Source of the DNA: Haloferula sp. BvORR071
Lineage (GTDB): Bacteria > Verrucomicrobiota > Verrucomicrobiia > Verrucomicrobiales > Akkermansiaceae
Direction of reading: 5' to 3'
Length of the DNA: 64,000 nt
Assembly: GCF_000739615.1 (NCBI RefSeq)
Contig: NZ_BATP01000032.1
Span: forward strand, 1 to 64,000
Shown here: piece by piece, positions 9,125 through 20,417 of the stretch
How the letters are laid out: each line of letters begins with the position of its first letter
Position numbering within the stretch: the stretch's first letter is position 1
The notes under the pieces: model-generated
The model's input: the letters and a program-made list of their open reading frames with translations, nothing else
What the model was told of the DNA's origin: nothing
Databases searched by the model: none
Translations under genes and position numbers: made by a program

Positions 9125-12100
9125 ATGAGTGCAGAATCGTTTGAAGCTCCCTCCTTCGAGCTCCTGGCCGAGTTGCTTCCGGCCTATGACTTCGAGGCTT
9201 TCATTGCCCAAGGCGGCATGGGTGCCGTCTACAAGGCGCGGCAGCGCAGCCTTGATCGCGACGTCGCGATCAAGATCCTGCCCCGCGAACTCGGGGAGGA
9301 TCCTGAGTTCCACCTGTCTTTCGAGACCGAGGCGAAGGCGATGGCCCGCCTCAATCACCCGAACCTGATCGGCGTGTATGACTACGGCGACGTGGACGGC
9401 ATGCCGTACATCGTCATGGAGTTCGTGAACGGCAAATCGCTGTTCCACTCCGCCTACAACATGCAGGTGGACCCGGTGCAGGCGGTCACGATCGTGAAGG
9501 GGATCTGCGATGGTCTGGCCCACGCCCACGAAAACGGCGTGATCCACCGCGACATCAAGCCCGCGAACATCCTGCTCAATGAGAAGGTGGTGCCGAAGAT
9601 CGGTGACTTCGGTCTGGCACGCCCGGCCGATGTGGCGGGCTCCGGCGTGGTCATGGGCACGCCCGGCTACGTAGCCCCGGAGGTGCTGACCCACCCGGAA
9701 AAGGCGGACCGCCGCTCCGATCTCTTTGCCCTCGGCGTGGTGCTCTATGAGCTGCTGATCGGGCGCTGCCCGCCCTTCAACAACTACCAGCCGCCGGCCT
9801 CGACCGTCTGCGGCTGTGACGTCGCCCTCGACCGCATCTGCGACAAGGCGATGCATCCGAACGCCGCGCTGCGCTATCAGAGCGCGGAACAGATGTCCGC
9901 GGATCTTGAGGCGTGGCTGCGCAAGGCGTCCGCGCCTGCAGCGGCCGCTCATGCTTACGCGCCGCCGGCTGGCCCGCCGCGCCGTCCCGCGGGGATGCGC
10001 AAGGTCGCGGGTGCCGCTCCCGCGCGCCAGCAGTATTCCGCTTCGAACAGCGGTGGCTCGGGTGGCATGGCCAAGGGCCTGCTGATGCTGGCCGCCGCGA
10101 TTGCGATTGGCGCGATCGGCTGGTCGAAGTTCCAGGCGGGTGAGAAGGCAAAGGAGGAAGCCGCCGCCAAGGCCCAGGCGGATGCCCGCAAGCAAGCCGC
10201 CGATCAAGTGGCCAAGGACGCCAGCACCAAGACCCCGGACAAGGCAACGACTGGCAAGGGCGGCCTGCCGAATGCCAATGATGCCACGGCTTCAGGTGGT
10301 TCGCTCGAATCACTGGAGAAGCTGCGCTGGGATCTGGTCGCCGGTAAGCGCGAAAAAATGCCGGAAGGCACGGTGAAGCTGGGTGCGACCCACTTCATGG
10401 TGATTCCCACGCCGATGACTTGGCTCGCCGCGCAGGCCTTCGCCGAGAAACACGGGGCGCATCTCTTCGTCGCGGAGGATCAGAAGCAGCTTGAGCAGGT
10501 GTCGATGCTGACGCCCAACGCGGAAGCGGGTGCGGAGGCCGGCCTGTGGATCGGTGCCGGCAGTGCCGCTGACTCTTGGTCGTGGATTGACGGTGCCGCC
10601 TGGCACCTCGACGAAAAGCCGGAGGGCAAGGGTGCCTACGCGATCGTCGATGCGAAATCGGCGCTGCATGCCCGCGACGCAGCGGACCGCTATCCTTTCG
10701 CGATCCAGTGGGAAGCGGATGGGATGAATTCCGCGGCGCTGCCGCTGGTGCTTGGCCGGGTCGGGAAATCGATCGAGGATGGCAATCCGGTTTTCCCGCC
10801 GGGCACGATCGAATACAAGGGCCACTATGTCTTCCTCGCCATGGGGACGAGCAGCATCCAGAAGGCTGGCGAGATGGCCGGGAAAGCCGGCGGACATCTC
10901 ATCTTCCTCGATACCGAGGAGAAGACCCAATGGCTGGCCGACCACCTGCCGCAGGATGGCATCAAGGACGGTCTCTGGGCCGGGGCGGTGCGCCAGGATG
11001 ACAAGTGGGTCTGGATGAATGGCGAGGCGCTGGATTACACCCGCTGGCGGGATGAAGCCCAGCCCACCAATCATGGCGGCGTGCTGAAGATCGGCCCGAA
11101 CGGCGATTGGCTCAGCGCCTACTCCGGCGACCCGGCTTCCGGATTTGTGGTCGAATGGGATGTTGCTCCGGGCGATGACAAGGCGGATCCGGGCAAGCCG
11201 GAGAACGTGCCGGCGGCAGTGGCCGATCTGGAAAACAAGGCCAAGGAGTTGCTGGCGAAACTCGTCCAGGATCGCGACAAGGACCTTGCCACCAATGCCA
11301 AGACCTTCGCCTGGGACCTCGATGGCTGGCACAAGAATCTCAGCAAGAACGAGCAGTCCACCTGGAACCGCGATATCTCGATGCTCAAGGCGCTGGTGAA
11401 GGACAACCGCGTGCCCAACGGCGTGGACGCTGCCAGCGGCATCCGCCTGTCCCAGAACATGGCCAAGATCAGCGAATACAGCCTGGCCAAGCAGAAGACC
11501 ATCGATGCGGCTTTCGAAGGCAAGGCGGACAAGATCCGTACGCCCTATGCCACCCGCATGGCGGATCTTGCCAAGAAGCTGGCCAGCGATGGCGATGCCA
11601 AGGGTGCGAAGGTGGCGGAAGGCCGCGCCGCCGACGCTGCGAACCTCAAGGAGTGGCTGGACGCAATGCTTGGTGGCAGCAGCAAGGAAGAATCGGCGAA
11701 CAATCGCACCGCCAGCACGACCATTTCCTCTCTGTCCTCCGGCAAGTCCGGCGCCGTCGGCAACACTTCGATGGCCGGCCGTTGGGTCTGGATGTCCAAG
11801 GACATCGTGACCATCGAAGAGAGCGGCAAGGCCCAGGCTGAGAAGGCGGGGCACAAGGGCCGCTGGGTGGCAGTCGATGGCGACGATGCGCGCTACACCT
11901 TCACTTGGCAGAACGGCGAGTTCACCGAGACACTGACGCTCTCCTCCGATGGCATGGAAATGACCGGCAAGAACAACGTCGGCGACAAGGTCACCGCTTG
12001 GCGCATCGTCAAGGGCAAGGACCCGATCGTCGATGGCTGGGCGTGGAACCCGAGCTACTGCGTCTTCCGCGACGATCACACGGTCCGCAAGGGCAATGAC

Positions 12101-12268
12101 TCGGGCACTTGGACTCTTACTTCCACCGACGACGAAGTCCGCTCCTACACCGTGAAGTGGAAGTCTGGATACGAGGACAAGATCACGCTCAAGGGCGACG
12201 ACGATAGTTTCAAGGGCACGAACAACAACGGCGAGACGATCAACGGCAAGCGGATCCCGCGCGGCTGA
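9125..12268 (+). CDS. Receptor-like Ser/Thr kinase with lectin-like and C-terminal beta domains
   Basis: At 1047 aa this is the longest of three tandem kinases. The kinase domain (about residues 22-265) has every core motif: AQGGMGAVYKA, Lys50, HRDIKPAN from 141, DFG 161-163, TPGYVAPE. One membrane helix (about 317-333) and a Lys/Ala-rich stalk precede two C-type-lectin-like domains (about 395-540 and 545-690), recognised by 'GAHLF', 'GLWIGAGS', 'SWSWIDG', 'GLWAGA' and 'WVWMNGEALDYTRW'. A helical segment (about 700-850) matches the sister kinase. The C-terminal 170 residues differ: two similar beta-rich units start near 'GRWVWMSKD' and 'GWAWNPSYC'. The divergent tail suggests a changed ligand specificity after duplication. 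The gene ends 9 bp before the convergent globin stop codon. Confidence 0.88.
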   Translation: MSAESFEAPSFELLAELLPAYDFEAFIAQGGMGAVYKARQRSLDRDVAIKILPRELGEDPEFHLSFETEAKAMARLNHPNLIGVYDYGDVDGMPYIVMEFVNGKSLFHSAYNMQVDPVQAVTIVKGICDGLAHAHENGVIHRDIKPANILLNEKVVPKIGDFGLARPADVAGSGVVMGTPGYVAPEVLTHPEKADRRSDLFALGVVLYELLIGRCPPFNNYQPPASTVCGCDVALDRICDKAMHPNAALRYQSAEQMSADLEAWLRKASAPAAAAHAYAPPAGPPRRPAGMRKVAGAAPARQQYSASNSGGSGGMAKGLLMLAAAIAIGAIGWSKFQAGEKAKEEAAAKAQADARKQAADQVAKDASTKTPDKATTGKGGLPNANDATASGGSLESLEKLRWDLVAGKREKMPEGTVKLGATHFMVIPTPMTWLAAQAFAEKHGAHLFVAEDQKQLEQVSMLTPNAEAGAEAGLWIGAGSAADSWSWIDGAAWHLDEKPEGKGAYAIVDAKSALHARDAADRYPFAIQWEADGMNSAALPLVLGRVGKSIEDGNPVFPPGTIEYKGHYVFLAMGTSSIQKAGEMAGKAGGHLIFLDTEEKTQWLADHLPQDGIKDGLWAGAVRQDDKWVWMNGEALDYTRWRDEAQPTNHGGVLKIGPNGDWLSAYSGDPASGFVVEWDVAPGDDKADPGKPENVPAAVADLENKAKELLAKLVQDRDKDLATNAKTFAWDLDGWHKNLSKNEQSTWNRDISMLKALVKDNRVPNGVDAASGIRLSQNMAKISEYSLAKQKTIDAAFEGKADKIRTPYATRMADLAKKLASDGDAKGAKVAEGRAADAANLKEWLDAMLGGSSKEESANNRTASTTISSLSSGKSGAVGNTSMAGRWVWMSKDIVTIEESGKAQAEKAGHKGRWVAVDGDDARYTFTWQNGEFTETLTLSSDGMEMTGKNNVGDKVTAWRIVKGKDPIVDGWAWNPSYCVFRDDHTVRKGNDSGTWTLTSTDDEVRSYTVKWKSGYEDKITLKGDDDSFKGTNNNGETINGKRIPRG

Positions 12269-12277
12269 TGGAGGTGC

Positions 12278-12655
12278 TCAGCGGTTGCGCATGGCGTCCG
12301 CCACTTGCGCGAAGAAGGGCGAGATGACGGCGCGGGCATTGCCCGCAATCCCGCACTCGTCCATCGCCGCTTCCATCAGTTCGACCCAGCGGTCGCGCTG
12401 GGCCTCGCCGATGACAAAGGGGAAGTGGCGCATCCGCAGGCGCGGGTGGCCGCGGTTCTCGATGTAGGTCTCGTTGCCGAGGAAGCGGAACTGCAGGAAT
12501 TCACGCAGCCGCTGCTCCGCGCCTTCGAAGTCGGCCTCGGGATAGAGCGGGCCGAGCAGGTCATCGGTCCGCACGCGGCGGTAGAAGCCGGCGACCATCG
12601 CGGCCAGGCCTTCCGCGCCGACTTCGCGCGCGACGATTTCTTCCATGGATTCCAT
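12278..12655 (-). CDS. Truncated haemoglobin (group II-like globin)
   Basis: This 125-aa protein fits the truncated 2-over-2 globin family in length and pattern. 'RGHPRLRMRHFPF' carries the likely haem-ligating proximal histidine (about His77), and 'FYRRVRTDDLLGPLYP' near the N-terminus matches the B/C helix region. The ATG at 12655 gives a normal family length, although the frame is open well upstream; a second ATG nine bases later is also possible. Such proteins bind O2 or NO and often take part in NO detoxification or redox sensing. The gene converges with the large kinase and diverges, with a 63-bp spacer, from a secreted hydrolase, so it is probably a single-gene unit. Confidence 0.85.
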   Translation of the reverse strand: MESMEEIVAREVGAEGLAAMVAGFYRRVRTDDLLGPLYPEADFEGAEQRLREFLQFRFLGNETYIENRGHPRLRMRHFPFVIGEAQRDRWVELMEAAMDECGIAGNARAVISPFFAQVADAMRNR

Positions 12656-12718
12656 GGCGGCGTCATCGCAGCGGATTGCGGGATAGGCAAGCGCGGGAAT
12701 GGACGTTACAGCTGGGTG

Positions 12719-14596
12719 ATGCGCGTACTTCCCGCCTTCCTCATTGCGTTGCTCCCGCTCGGATCGATGGCGGAAGAGACCGCGCCGCGCACCCTCAATA
12801 CGCCGCGCGAGTTCCCCACGATCGAATCCCGGGCCGCATGGGAGGCCCGCGCCACCGAGATCCGCGAGCAGATCCTGGTGAGCTGCGGACTCTGGCCGCT
12901 GCCGGAGAAGACGCCGCTGAAGGCCACGGTTTTCGGGAAGCTGGAGTGCGACGGCTACACGGTGGAGAAGGTCCACTTTCAGCCCTATCCCGGCTTCTAT
13001 CTGGGCGGAAATCTCTATCGGCCCCTTGGCAAGGGCGCGGGTCCTTTTCCCGCGATTCTCAATCCGCATGGCCATTGGGAAAATGGACGGATGGCGGATG
13101 AGGAAGCCGGGAGCATCCGCGCGCGCTGCATCAGCTTCGCGCGACAAGGGATGATCGCGTTCTCGTACGACATGGTGGGCTACAATGACACCGGCTTCGC
13201 CGGCGGTGATCCGAAGAAGGTTCACCGCGGCTACGGTACTCAGCCCACGGACCAGCTATGGAACATCAATGAGATGGGCCTCCAGACTTGGAACAGCATC
13301 CGCGCGCTCGATTTCCTGGAGGGCTTGCCGGATGTGGATCGCAAGCGCCTCGCCTGCACCGGAGAATCCGGCGGCGGCACGCAAACCTTTATCCTCGGTG
13401 CCATCGATGGCCGCCTTGCCGCGCAGGTGCCGGTGGTGATGGTCAGCCACAGCATGCAGGGCGGCTGCAATTGCGAGAATGCGCCAGGCCTGCGGATCGA
13501 CTACTCGAACATGGAGATCGCTGCCGCAGCCGCACCGCGCCCGCAACTCATTGTTGGAGCCACGGGCGACTGGACCAAGACGACCATGGAGGTGGAGGGT
13601 CCGGCGATTGCGGGGATCTACAAGCTCTTGGGCGTGGAGGATCGCTTCAAGGCGGAACGCTTCAACTTCGGCCACAACTACAACCAGACCAGCCGCGAGG
13701 CGGTTTACGATTGGCTCGGGCACCGTCTGTTAGAGAAGCCGGATCCTGCGCTGCTGAAGGAGCAGCCTTACAAGAAGCTGCCGGATGAAGACCTCCGCGT
13801 CTTCCCCGATGGCAAGCTGCCTGCCGATGCGCTGACGATGGAGCAGTTCATCGCCGCGCGGAAGGAAGAGCGGAAACAGCAGTGGCAGAAGTTGGTGCCC
13901 ACTGATGCCGCGGGCTTGGAGCGCTTCAAGAAAACGATGCTGCCAGCGTGGCGGCATACCTTGCAAACCGATTGGGCTCCCGATCTCCGTGAGAGCAAGC
14001 GAGCCGTAGAGTCTCCTCTGAAGGAAAATGTGGTGGTGTCCTTTGAAGTGGTGGAAGGCGAGGAAGCGAAGGGGGTTCCGGAATTCGAGCATTCCGGCCA
14101 AACTTCCCTCGTTAAGGTAAAAACTTCCGCTCCCGATCCGAAAGCGGACGAATTCTCCGCCTTCTTCTCTACCTACAATCGCTCGGCTTTGCAGGGGCTT
14201 GTTTCAGGACAGATCGAGCTCTGCCAAGGCCTGCGCGAGGTTCCTCAGGTAAAGCGCATCGTCTTGGTCGGCCGCGGTCGCGCTGGCATACCAGCCTTGT
14301 TGGCCGCGCCGGTGGCTGATGCCGTGGCAGTGGACTGCGGTGGCCGCAGTTTCGCGGGCGATGAGGAGCTGATCTCTCCCGGATTCTTCGCGCCGGGGCT
14401 GAGAGGCATAGGGACTTTCTCCTGTGGTGCCCTGCTGGCGGCTCCCCGGCCCCTGCTTCTATTCAATACGGACGGCCAATTCCCGACCGCTGATATCGAG
14501 ACTGCCTACCGGGCAGTGGGGCAGGAAAAGCAGCTCACCATCGTGAAGGGACGGATGACGCAGGAGGAAATTCTCAAGTGGGTGGCGGAACTATAA
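12719..14596 (+). CDS. Secreted alpha/beta hydrolase (acetylxylan esterase-like), tandem domains
   Basis: The ATG at 12719 yields 625 aa beginning with a clear signal peptide (MRVLPAFLIALLPLGSMAEE); longer upstream frames would run through the divergent globin gene. The N-terminal domain (about residues 20-390) matches acetylxylan-esterase/dienelactone-hydrolase-like enzymes: a 'NPHGHWENGR' oxyanion strand, nucleophile elbow GESGGG near residue 220, and a histidine in 'FGHNYNQTSR'. The second half (about 440-625) also looks like an alpha/beta-hydrolase core, but its elbow reads GRGRAG without serine, suggesting a non-catalytic copy. An exported ester-hydrolysing role on plant-type polysaccharides is likely; the substrate is not determined. 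Confidence 0.8.
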   Translation: MRVLPAFLIALLPLGSMAEETAPRTLNTPREFPTIESRAAWEARATEIREQILVSCGLWPLPEKTPLKATVFGKLECDGYTVEKVHFQPYPGFYLGGNLYRPLGKGAGPFPAILNPHGHWENGRMADEEAGSIRARCISFARQGMIAFSYDMVGYNDTGFAGGDPKKVHRGYGTQPTDQLWNINEMGLQTWNSIRALDFLEGLPDVDRKRLACTGESGGGTQTFILGAIDGRLAAQVPVVMVSHSMQGGCNCENAPGLRIDYSNMEIAAAAAPRPQLIVGATGDWTKTTMEVEGPAIAGIYKLLGVEDRFKAERFNFGHNYNQTSREAVYDWLGHRLLEKPDPALLKEQPYKKLPDEDLRVFPDGKLPADALTMEQFIAARKEERKQQWQKLVPTDAAGLERFKKTMLPAWRHTLQTDWAPDLRESKRAVESPLKENVVVSFEVVEGEEAKGVPEFEHSGQTSLVKVKTSAPDPKADEFSAFFSTYNRSALQGLVSGQIELCQGLREVPQVKRIVLVGRGRAGIPALLAAPVADAVAVDCGGRSFAGDEELISPGFFAPGLRGIGTFSCGALLAAPRPLLLFNTDGQFPTADIETAYRAVGQEKQLTIVKGRMTQEEILKWVAEL

Positions 14597-14624
14597 GCCG
14601 GAATTTCCGCGAAACGGCTTTTCA
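14595..14624 (+). terminator. Possible weak terminator after the hydrolase gene
   Basis: AAGCCG (14595-14600) can pair with CGGCTT (14615-14620) around a 14-base loop, and the T-rich run TTTTC follows. The arm overlaps the stop codon of the hydrolase. The stem is short, so termination efficiency is uncertain. Confidence 0.35.
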
Positions 14625-14692
14625 ATTACGTAGTTTCCACACTGTTCAAAAACTCTACTAGCGGACCGGCACTTCCCGCCTACCCTCCGCCC

Positions 14693-17600
14693 GTGCCCGC
14701 GAAGAAGTCCTCGTCCCCGCCCCCCGCCGCACCCGCCTCGATCCGTATCCGCGGTGCCCGTCAGCACAATCTGAAGGGGCTGGATCTCGATATTCCGCTG
14801 GGTCAGCTCACGGTGGTTACCGGGCCATCCGGTTCGGGCAAGTCCTCGCTGGCCTTCCACACGCTCTATGCCGAAGGGCAGCGGCGCTATGTGGAGACCT
14901 TCTCGCCGTACGTCCGGCAGTTCTTCGACCGCATGGACAAGCCGGTGGTCGATCACATCGATGGCATCCCGCCGGCGATCGCGATCGAGCAGAAGAACAA
15001 CATCCGCACCACGCGCTCCACGGTCGGCACCCTCACGGAGATCAATGACTACCTGAAGCTGCTCTACGCCCGCTCGGCCCGCGGCTATGACCCGGATACT
15101 GGTGAGGAGATCCGGCCGGATTCGCCGGAGTCCGCCGCCGCCTGGGCTTATGAGAATCTGCCGGGCGAGCAGATCCTGGTCACTTTCCCGGTCGCAATCC
15201 CTGCGGAGACCAAGAGCGAGGAGCTTTTCCCCTTCCTTCAGCAGCAGGGCTACCTCCGCGTGCTGGTGGGCGACGAGATCTACCGCACCGACGAGCAGCC
15301 AAAGGCCGAGATCTCCAAGCTTCGCTCCAAGATCGCCGTCATCCAAGACCGCCTGCCGGTGACCAAGGAGAACCGCAGCCGCCTGTTAGAGGCGCTGGAA
15401 CATGCCTTCACTCTAGGCAAGGGCCTCGTCTCGCTTTCCTACACGCCGAAGGCGAAGGGCAAGACCGCAGCGAAGTATGAGGCGCGGCTGTTCTCCTCGA
15501 CCTGGACGAACCCGCACACCGGCAATTCGCTGCGCGCGCCTTCGCCCGCGCTGTTCTCCTTCAACAATCCTCTCGGGGCTTGCCCGAAGTGCCGCGGCTT
15601 CGGCCGGGTCATCGGCTTGGACTTGGACCGCGCGGTGCCGGATCCCTCGCTGAGCATCCGGGGAGGCGTGATCAAGCCCTTCCAAGGCGAGCGCGGCGAG
15701 GAGTGCCAGCGCGACCTGCTGCGCTGCTGCAAGGAGCGCAAGGTCGACATCAACACCGCCTGGGAAGACCTCGACGAGGCCACCCGCGAGTGGATCTACT
15801 ACGGCGATCGTAATTTGCGCGACGCGAACGGCGGCTCCACCGTCGATCTGGAATCGCTCGAGGAGCTGTGGAAATCAGGCGGGTGGTATGGCGTGAAGGG
15901 CTTCTTCGATTGGCTGGAGACCAAGTCCTACAAGATGCACGTCCGCATCTTCCTCAGCCGTTACCGTTCCTACACCACCTGCGGCACTTGCCGCGGCCGC
16001 CGCCTGCAGCCGGAGGCGCTGTGCTTCAAGATCGATGACAAGACCCTGCCCGAGCTGTGGACCCTCCCGGTCTCGGATCTCCGCGCTTGGTTCACCGAGC
16101 AAACGCCCGCGATCCGCACGGCGGGAGGCCCACGCGGCGCGGCGGATGCCTCGCTCGACCTGATCCTCAGCGAGATCACAACGCGACTGCATTATCTGAA
16201 CGAAGTTGGACTTGGCTATCTCACTCTCGACCGCCCGGCGCGGACCTTGAGCGGTGGCGAAATCGAGCGTGTGAACCTCACCACCTGCCTCGGCGCCTCA
16301 CTGACGAATACGCTCTTTGTGCTCGATGAGCCGACCGTTGGTCTCCACGCACGCGACATCCACCGCTTGGTTGGCGTGATGCACGGCCTGCGCGACAAGG
16401 GCAACACTCTCGTCGTCGTGGAGCACGAGGAAGCGGTGATGCGTGCCGCGGATCAGCTTCTCGATATCGGGCCGGCTGCCGGAGAATATGGCGGCACCTT
16501 GGTGTTCCAGGGACCCGTCAACGAAGGTCGTGCGATCAAGCCGAAGAAAGGCCAGTCGGGCATCGGCACCTTGCCCTGGCTCAGCGGCGAGCGCTCGATC
16601 CCGCTGCCAGCCAAGCGTCGCGCGCCATCTTCCCGGAAGATCGAGATCCGCGGCGCCTCGCGCCACAATCTCAAGAAGCTCGATTTCGAGCTGCCGCTGG
16701 GAGTCTTCGCCTGCCTCACTGGCGTCTCCGGCTCGGGCAAGTCGACCCTCGCACACGACGTCCTCTACGCCAACCTCGCGCGCAAGTTGCGCAAGGATGA
16801 GTCGGACCTCGATCCGGCACCGGTCAAGGAACTACGGGGTACGCAGTACTTGAGCGATGTCCTGCTTGTCGACCAATCGCCGCTAGCCCGCACCCCGCGC
16901 TCTACTCCGGCGGTGCTGCTCGGTGCCTTCGATCCGATCCGCCAGCTCTTCGCCCAGACGGATGACGCCAAGGCGGGCGGTTTGAGTACCGGCTTCTTCT
17001 CCTTTAACTCCGGCGAAGGCCGCTGCGACCGCTGCGCCGGTGCCGGCAGCGAGAAGGTGGAGATGCAGTTCCTCTCGGACCTGCACGTGACCTGCCCGGA
17101 CTGCAACGGCCGCCGCTACAAGCCCTCGACACTCGACATCCACTACCTCGGCAAGTCGGTCGCCGACATCCTCGACCTTTCGATCAGCGAAGCCCTCGCC
17201 TTCTACGGCGAGACCGAGGGGCTGTCCTCGCCGCATGCCAAGCGCCACGATCAGATCTGCAGGCTGCTGGAGCCCATGGCTGAAGTCGGCCTCGGCTACC
17301 TCAAGCTCGGCCAGCCGCTGAACACGCTTTCCGGCGGTGAATCCCAACGCCTCAAGCTCTGCCAGCTCCTCGCCGAAGCGAAGGGCAAGGACAGCAGCAA
17401 GAAGGGCACCAAGCTGCTGATCCTCGACGAGCCGACCACCGGCCTGCACTTCTCGGACATCGAGCGTCTGTTAGGCGTGTTCCAGCGCTTGGTCGAGTCC
17501 GGCCACAGCCTGCTGGTGATCGAGCACAACCTCGACGTCATCAAGTGCGCCGACTGGATCATCGACCTCGGCCCCGAAGCGGGCGCCCAGGGCGGCCAGA

Positions 17601-20401
17601 TCGTCGGTCAAGGCACTCCGGAGCACATCGTTTCGCTCGGCACCGAGACCTCGCGCTACCTTGAGCCCCACATCAAGCCGAAGAGCGCAGCGACCACACG
17701 CCTCAAGGAAGAAGCCGTCGCCCGCCCGATTGCCAAGCAAGCGAATGTCATCGCCCTGCGCGGTGCCCGTGAGCACAACCTCAAGAACATCTCGATTGAT
17801 ATCCCGCGCGACCGCTTCGTGGTGGTCTCGGGGCTCAGCGGCTCGGGCAAATCCACCCTCGCTTTCGACATCCTGTTTGCCGAAGGCCAGCGGCGTTTCT
17901 TGGATTCGATGTCGGCCTACGCCCGCCAATTTGCTGAGCAACTGGAGAAGCCCGAACTCGACTCGCTCGCCGGCCTGCCGCCGACCGTGGCGATCGAGCA
18001 ACGCGTCTCGCAGGGCGGCATGAAGTCCACCGTCGCCACTGTCACGGAAGTCTGGAACTTCGTGCGCTTGCTATACGCCAAGCTCGGCACCCGCTACTGC
18101 CCGGATTGCGGCGTGCCGGTGGAGAAGCAATCGCTCGCCGCGATTGAAAAAAGCATCCGCGACCTCCTCAAGAAGGGCCCGGTCTCGATTCTCGCACCAG
18201 TGATCAAGGGCCGGAAAGGCTATCACACCGAGGTCGCCGAGTGGGCCCTCAAGCAGGGCTTCACCAAGCTACTAGTCGACAAACAATTCCGCGACGCCGA
18301 AGGCTTCACCCGCCTGGAGCGCTTCAAGGAACACGACATCGATGTCGTCGTCGCCGAGATCTCCAAAAAGGGCAGCGACCAATCGCTCGCCACCATCATC
18401 CCGCGCGCACTGGAGATCGGCAAAGGCACGCTGAAGCTCTTCACCCCGGACAAGAAGTTCGTGCTGCTCTCCAGCGAGGCGAGCTGCCCGAGCTGTCATC
18501 GATCCTTCGAGGAACTCGACCCGCGGCTCTTCTCCTTCAACTCGCCGCACGGCTGGTGCCCGGAGTGCCGCGGCCATGGCATGGTTCCGAAGCACCGCCA
18601 TCATCTCGATACCTCGCGTTACGAATCCGTTCTCGAAGCGGAGATGGATGCCGACCGCAAGATCGAGCGCATGGAGGACGAGGAACTCGTCGAATGTAAG
18701 GAATGCCACGGTGCGCGCCTCAATCCGGAAGGCCGCGCGGTGCGTTTCCAGGGCACACCTCTCCAGGATCTCGCCCGCCTGCCGGTGGAACATGCCTCCA
18801 CTCATTTCGACAAGCTCAAGATCAGCGGCGACCGCAATGCCCTGATCGCCCGCGACATCCTTCCGGAGATCAAGCAGCGCCTCGCCTTCCTGCAGGAGGT
18901 CGGTCTCGGCTATCTCCAGCTCGATCGCTCCGCGCGCACCCTGAGCGGCGGCGAGAGCCAACGCATCCGCCTCGCCGCCCAGCTCGGATCCAATCTCCGC
19001 GGCGTGCTCTACGTGCTGGATGAGCCAACCATCGGCCTCCATCCGCGCGACAATGCCGCTCTGTTAGAAACCCTGGTGGCCCTGCGCGACCGCGGCAACA
19101 GCCTCATCGTCGTCGAGCATGATGAAGACACGATTGCCCGTGCGGATCACCTGATCGACCTCGGGCCCGGGGCAGGCCGCCTCGGTGGCGAGGTTGTCTA
19201 TCAAGGGCTGCCGCCGCAGCTGCCTTCCGCGAATGGCAAGGGCAAGAAGGCCAAGGGCGCAGCGCCTGCCGAATACGAGAACTCGCCCACCTACCGCGCG
19301 CTCTCGCATCCGATCATTCACCCCAGCCGCGGCAGCCGCCGCGCGGTGCCGAAGAATCACCCGCTGCTGAAGGTGGAAGGCTGCCGCGCGAACAACCTCA
19401 AGTTCATCGACGTCAGCATTCCGCTCGGTCGCCTCACCGTGCTCACCGGCATTTCAGGCTCCGGCAAGTCGACGCTCATGCACTCCTGCATCGCCGATGC
19501 CGCACGGGCCAAGGACGCCAAGGCCGAGGGCAAGAAGAAGAGTTCGATCCGCAAATGGCGCTCGGCCTCGGGCTTCGACAAGCTGCAATCGATCTACGAG
19601 GTCGACCAATCGCCAATCGGCAAGACCTCGCGCTCCTGCCCGGCGACCTACGTGAAGGTCTTCGATGACATCCGCAAGCTCTTCGCCCAGCTCCCGGACT
19701 CGCGCGTGCGCGGCTACGAGGCCTCGCGCTTCTCCTTCAATACCGGCGATGGCCGCTGTCCCGTTTGTGAGGGCAATGGCCGCGTGAAGCTGGAGATGGA
19801 CTTCCTGCCCAGCACCTGGGTGCCCTGCGAGGCTTGCGCGGAAATGCGTTACAACCCCGCCACTCTCGAAGTGCGCTTCCGTGAGAAGAACATCGGCGAG
19901 GTGCTGCGCATGACCATCGAGCAAGCCGCTGAGTTCTTCGAATCTCAGCCGCGCATCGCCGCGCCGCTCAAGCTGCTGGCGGACACTGGCCTCGGCTACC
20001 TGCAGCTCGGCCAACCTTCACCCACCTTGAGTGGCGGCGAGGCCCAGCGCATCAAGCTGGTGACTGAGCTCACCAAGGGCCGCGTCTCCACGAAGAACCT
20101 CAAGACCCTCATCCGCGCCAATCTCTACCTCATCGAGGAACCGACCGTCGGCCTCCACCTTGAAGACGTGAAGCGCCTGATCGACGTGCTCCATCGCTTG
20201 GTTGATGAAGGCCACACGGTCATCGTCATCGAGCACCACATGGCCGTCGCCGCCGAGGCCGACTGGATCCTCGACATGGGACCGGAGGCCGGCGACCAAG
20301 GCGGCACCGTTGTGGCGGAAGGTTCACCGGAGACTGTGGTGAAGTCAAAGAAGTCGCGCACCGCGCCCTTCCTGGCGGCGGCCTTGGCGATCAAGTCATG
20401 A
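14693..20401 (+). CDS. uvrA: Double-length UvrA-family excinuclease ATPase
   Basis: This 1902-aa protein is two UvrA-like halves in one frame, each about 900-1000 aa with two ATP-binding cassettes. Four Walker A motifs are visible (GPSGSGKSS at about residue 44, [27 protein letters not shown]) and four LSGGE signatures. The Walker B motifs read [30 protein letters not shown] and [10 protein letters not shown]; the fourth has Glu where Asp is normal. Zinc-binding CxxC pairs occur in both halves (CPKC, CGTC, CDRC, CPDC, CPEC, CKEC, CPVC, CEAC). UvrA dimers recognise damaged DNA for nucleotide excision repair; fused double proteins mimic the dimer within one chain and occur in several phyla next to, or instead of, normal UvrA. 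Translation appears to start with GTG. It is a single gene with no uvrB nearby. Confidence 0.93.
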   Translation: MPAKKSSSPPPAAPASIRIRGARQHNLKGLDLDIPLGQLTVVTGPSGSGKSSLAFHTLYAEGQRRYVETFSPYVRQFFDRMDKPVVDHIDGIPPAIAIEQKNNIRTTRSTVGTLTEINDYLKLLYARSARGYDPDTGEEIRPDSPESAAAWAYENLPGEQILVTFPVAIPAETKSEELFPFLQQQGYLRVLVGDEIYRTDEQPKAEISKLRSKIAVIQDRLPVTKENRSRLLEALEHAFTLGKGLVSLSYTPKAKGKTAAKYEARLFSSTWTNPHTGNSLRAPSPALFSFNNPLGACPKCRGFGRVIGLDLDRAVPDPSLSIRGGVIKPFQGERGEECQRDLLRCCKERKVDINTAWEDLDEATREWIYYGDRNLRDANGGSTVDLESLEELWKSGGWYGVKGFFDWLETKSYKMHVRIFLSRYRSYTTCGTCRGRRLQPEALCFKIDDKTLPELWTLPVSDLRAWFTEQTPAIRTAGGPRGAADASLDLILSEITTRLHYLNEVGLGYLTLDRPARTLSGGEIERVNLTTCLGASLTNTLFVLDEPTVGLHARDIHRLVGVMHGLRDKGNTLVVVEHEEAVMRAADQLLDIGPAAGEYGGTLVFQGPVNEGRAIKPKKGQSGIGTLPWLSGERSIPLPAKRRAPSSRKIEIRGASRHNLKKLDFELPLGVFACLTGVSGSGKSTLAHDVLYANLARKLRKDESDLDPAPVKELRGTQYLSDVLLVDQSPLARTPRSTPAVLLGAFDPIRQLFAQTDDAKAGGLSTGFFSFNSGEGRCDRCAGAGSEKVEMQFLSDLHVTCPDCNGRRYKPSTLDIHYLGKSVADILDLSISEALAFYGETEGLSSPHAKRHDQICRLLEPMAEVGLGYLKLGQPLNTLSGGESQRLKLCQLLAEAKGKDSSKKGTKLLILDEPTTGLHFSDIERLLGVFQRLVESGHSLLVIEHNLDVIKCADWIIDLGPEAGAQGGQIVGQGTPEHIVSLGTETSRYLEPHIKPKSAATTRLKEEAVARPIAKQANVIALRGAREHNLKNISIDIPRDRFVVVSGLSGSGKSTLAFDILFAEGQRRFLDSMSAYARQFAEQLEKPELDSLAGLPPTVAIEQRVSQGGMKSTVATVTEVWNFVRLLYAKLGTRYCPDCGVPVEKQSLAAIEKSIRDLLKKGPVSILAPVIKGRKGYHTEVAEWALKQGFTKLLVDKQFRDAEGFTRLERFKEHDIDVVVAEISKKGSDQSLATIIPRALEIGKGTLKLFTPDKKFVLLSSEASCPSCHRSFEELDPRLFSFNSPHGWCPECRGHGMVPKHRHHLDTSRYESVLEAEMDADRKIERMEDEELVECKECHGARLNPEGRAVRFQGTPLQDLARLPVEHASTHFDKLKISGDRNALIARDILPEIKQRLAFLQEVGLGYLQLDRSARTLSGGESQRIRLAAQLGSNLRGVLYVLDEPTIGLHPRDNAALLETLVALRDRGNSLIVVEHDEDTIARADHLIDLGPGAGRLGGEVVYQGLPPQLPSANGKGKKAKGAAPAEYENSPTYRALSHPIIHPSRGSRRAVPKNHPLLKVEGCRANNLKFIDVSIPLGRLTVLTGISGSGKSTLMHSCIADAARAKDAKAEGKKKSSIRKWRSASGFDKLQSIYEVDQSPIGKTSRSCPATYVKVFDDIRKLFAQLPDSRVRGYEASRFSFNTGDGRCPVCEGNGRVKLEMDFLPSTWVPCEACAEMRYNPATLEVRFREKNIGEVLRMTIEQAAEFFESQPRIAAPLKLLADTGLGYLQLGQPSPTLSGGEAQRIKLVTELTKGRVSTKNLKTLIRANLYLIEEPTVGLHLEDVKRLIDVLHRLVDEGHTVIVIEHHMAVAAEADWILDMGPEAGDQGGTVVAEGSPETVVKSKKSRTAPFLAAALAIKS

Positions 20402-20417
20402 CATACCAAGTGTGACC

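Noticed and set aside
10310-12079. 589-codon minus-strand frame in the third kinase
   Set aside because: It overlaps a gene with conserved kinase and lectin-like motifs and shows no domain itself.
12305-12718. N-terminal extension of the secreted hydrolase
   Set aside because: It lies on top of the globin gene, and the later ATG is followed by a clean signal peptide.
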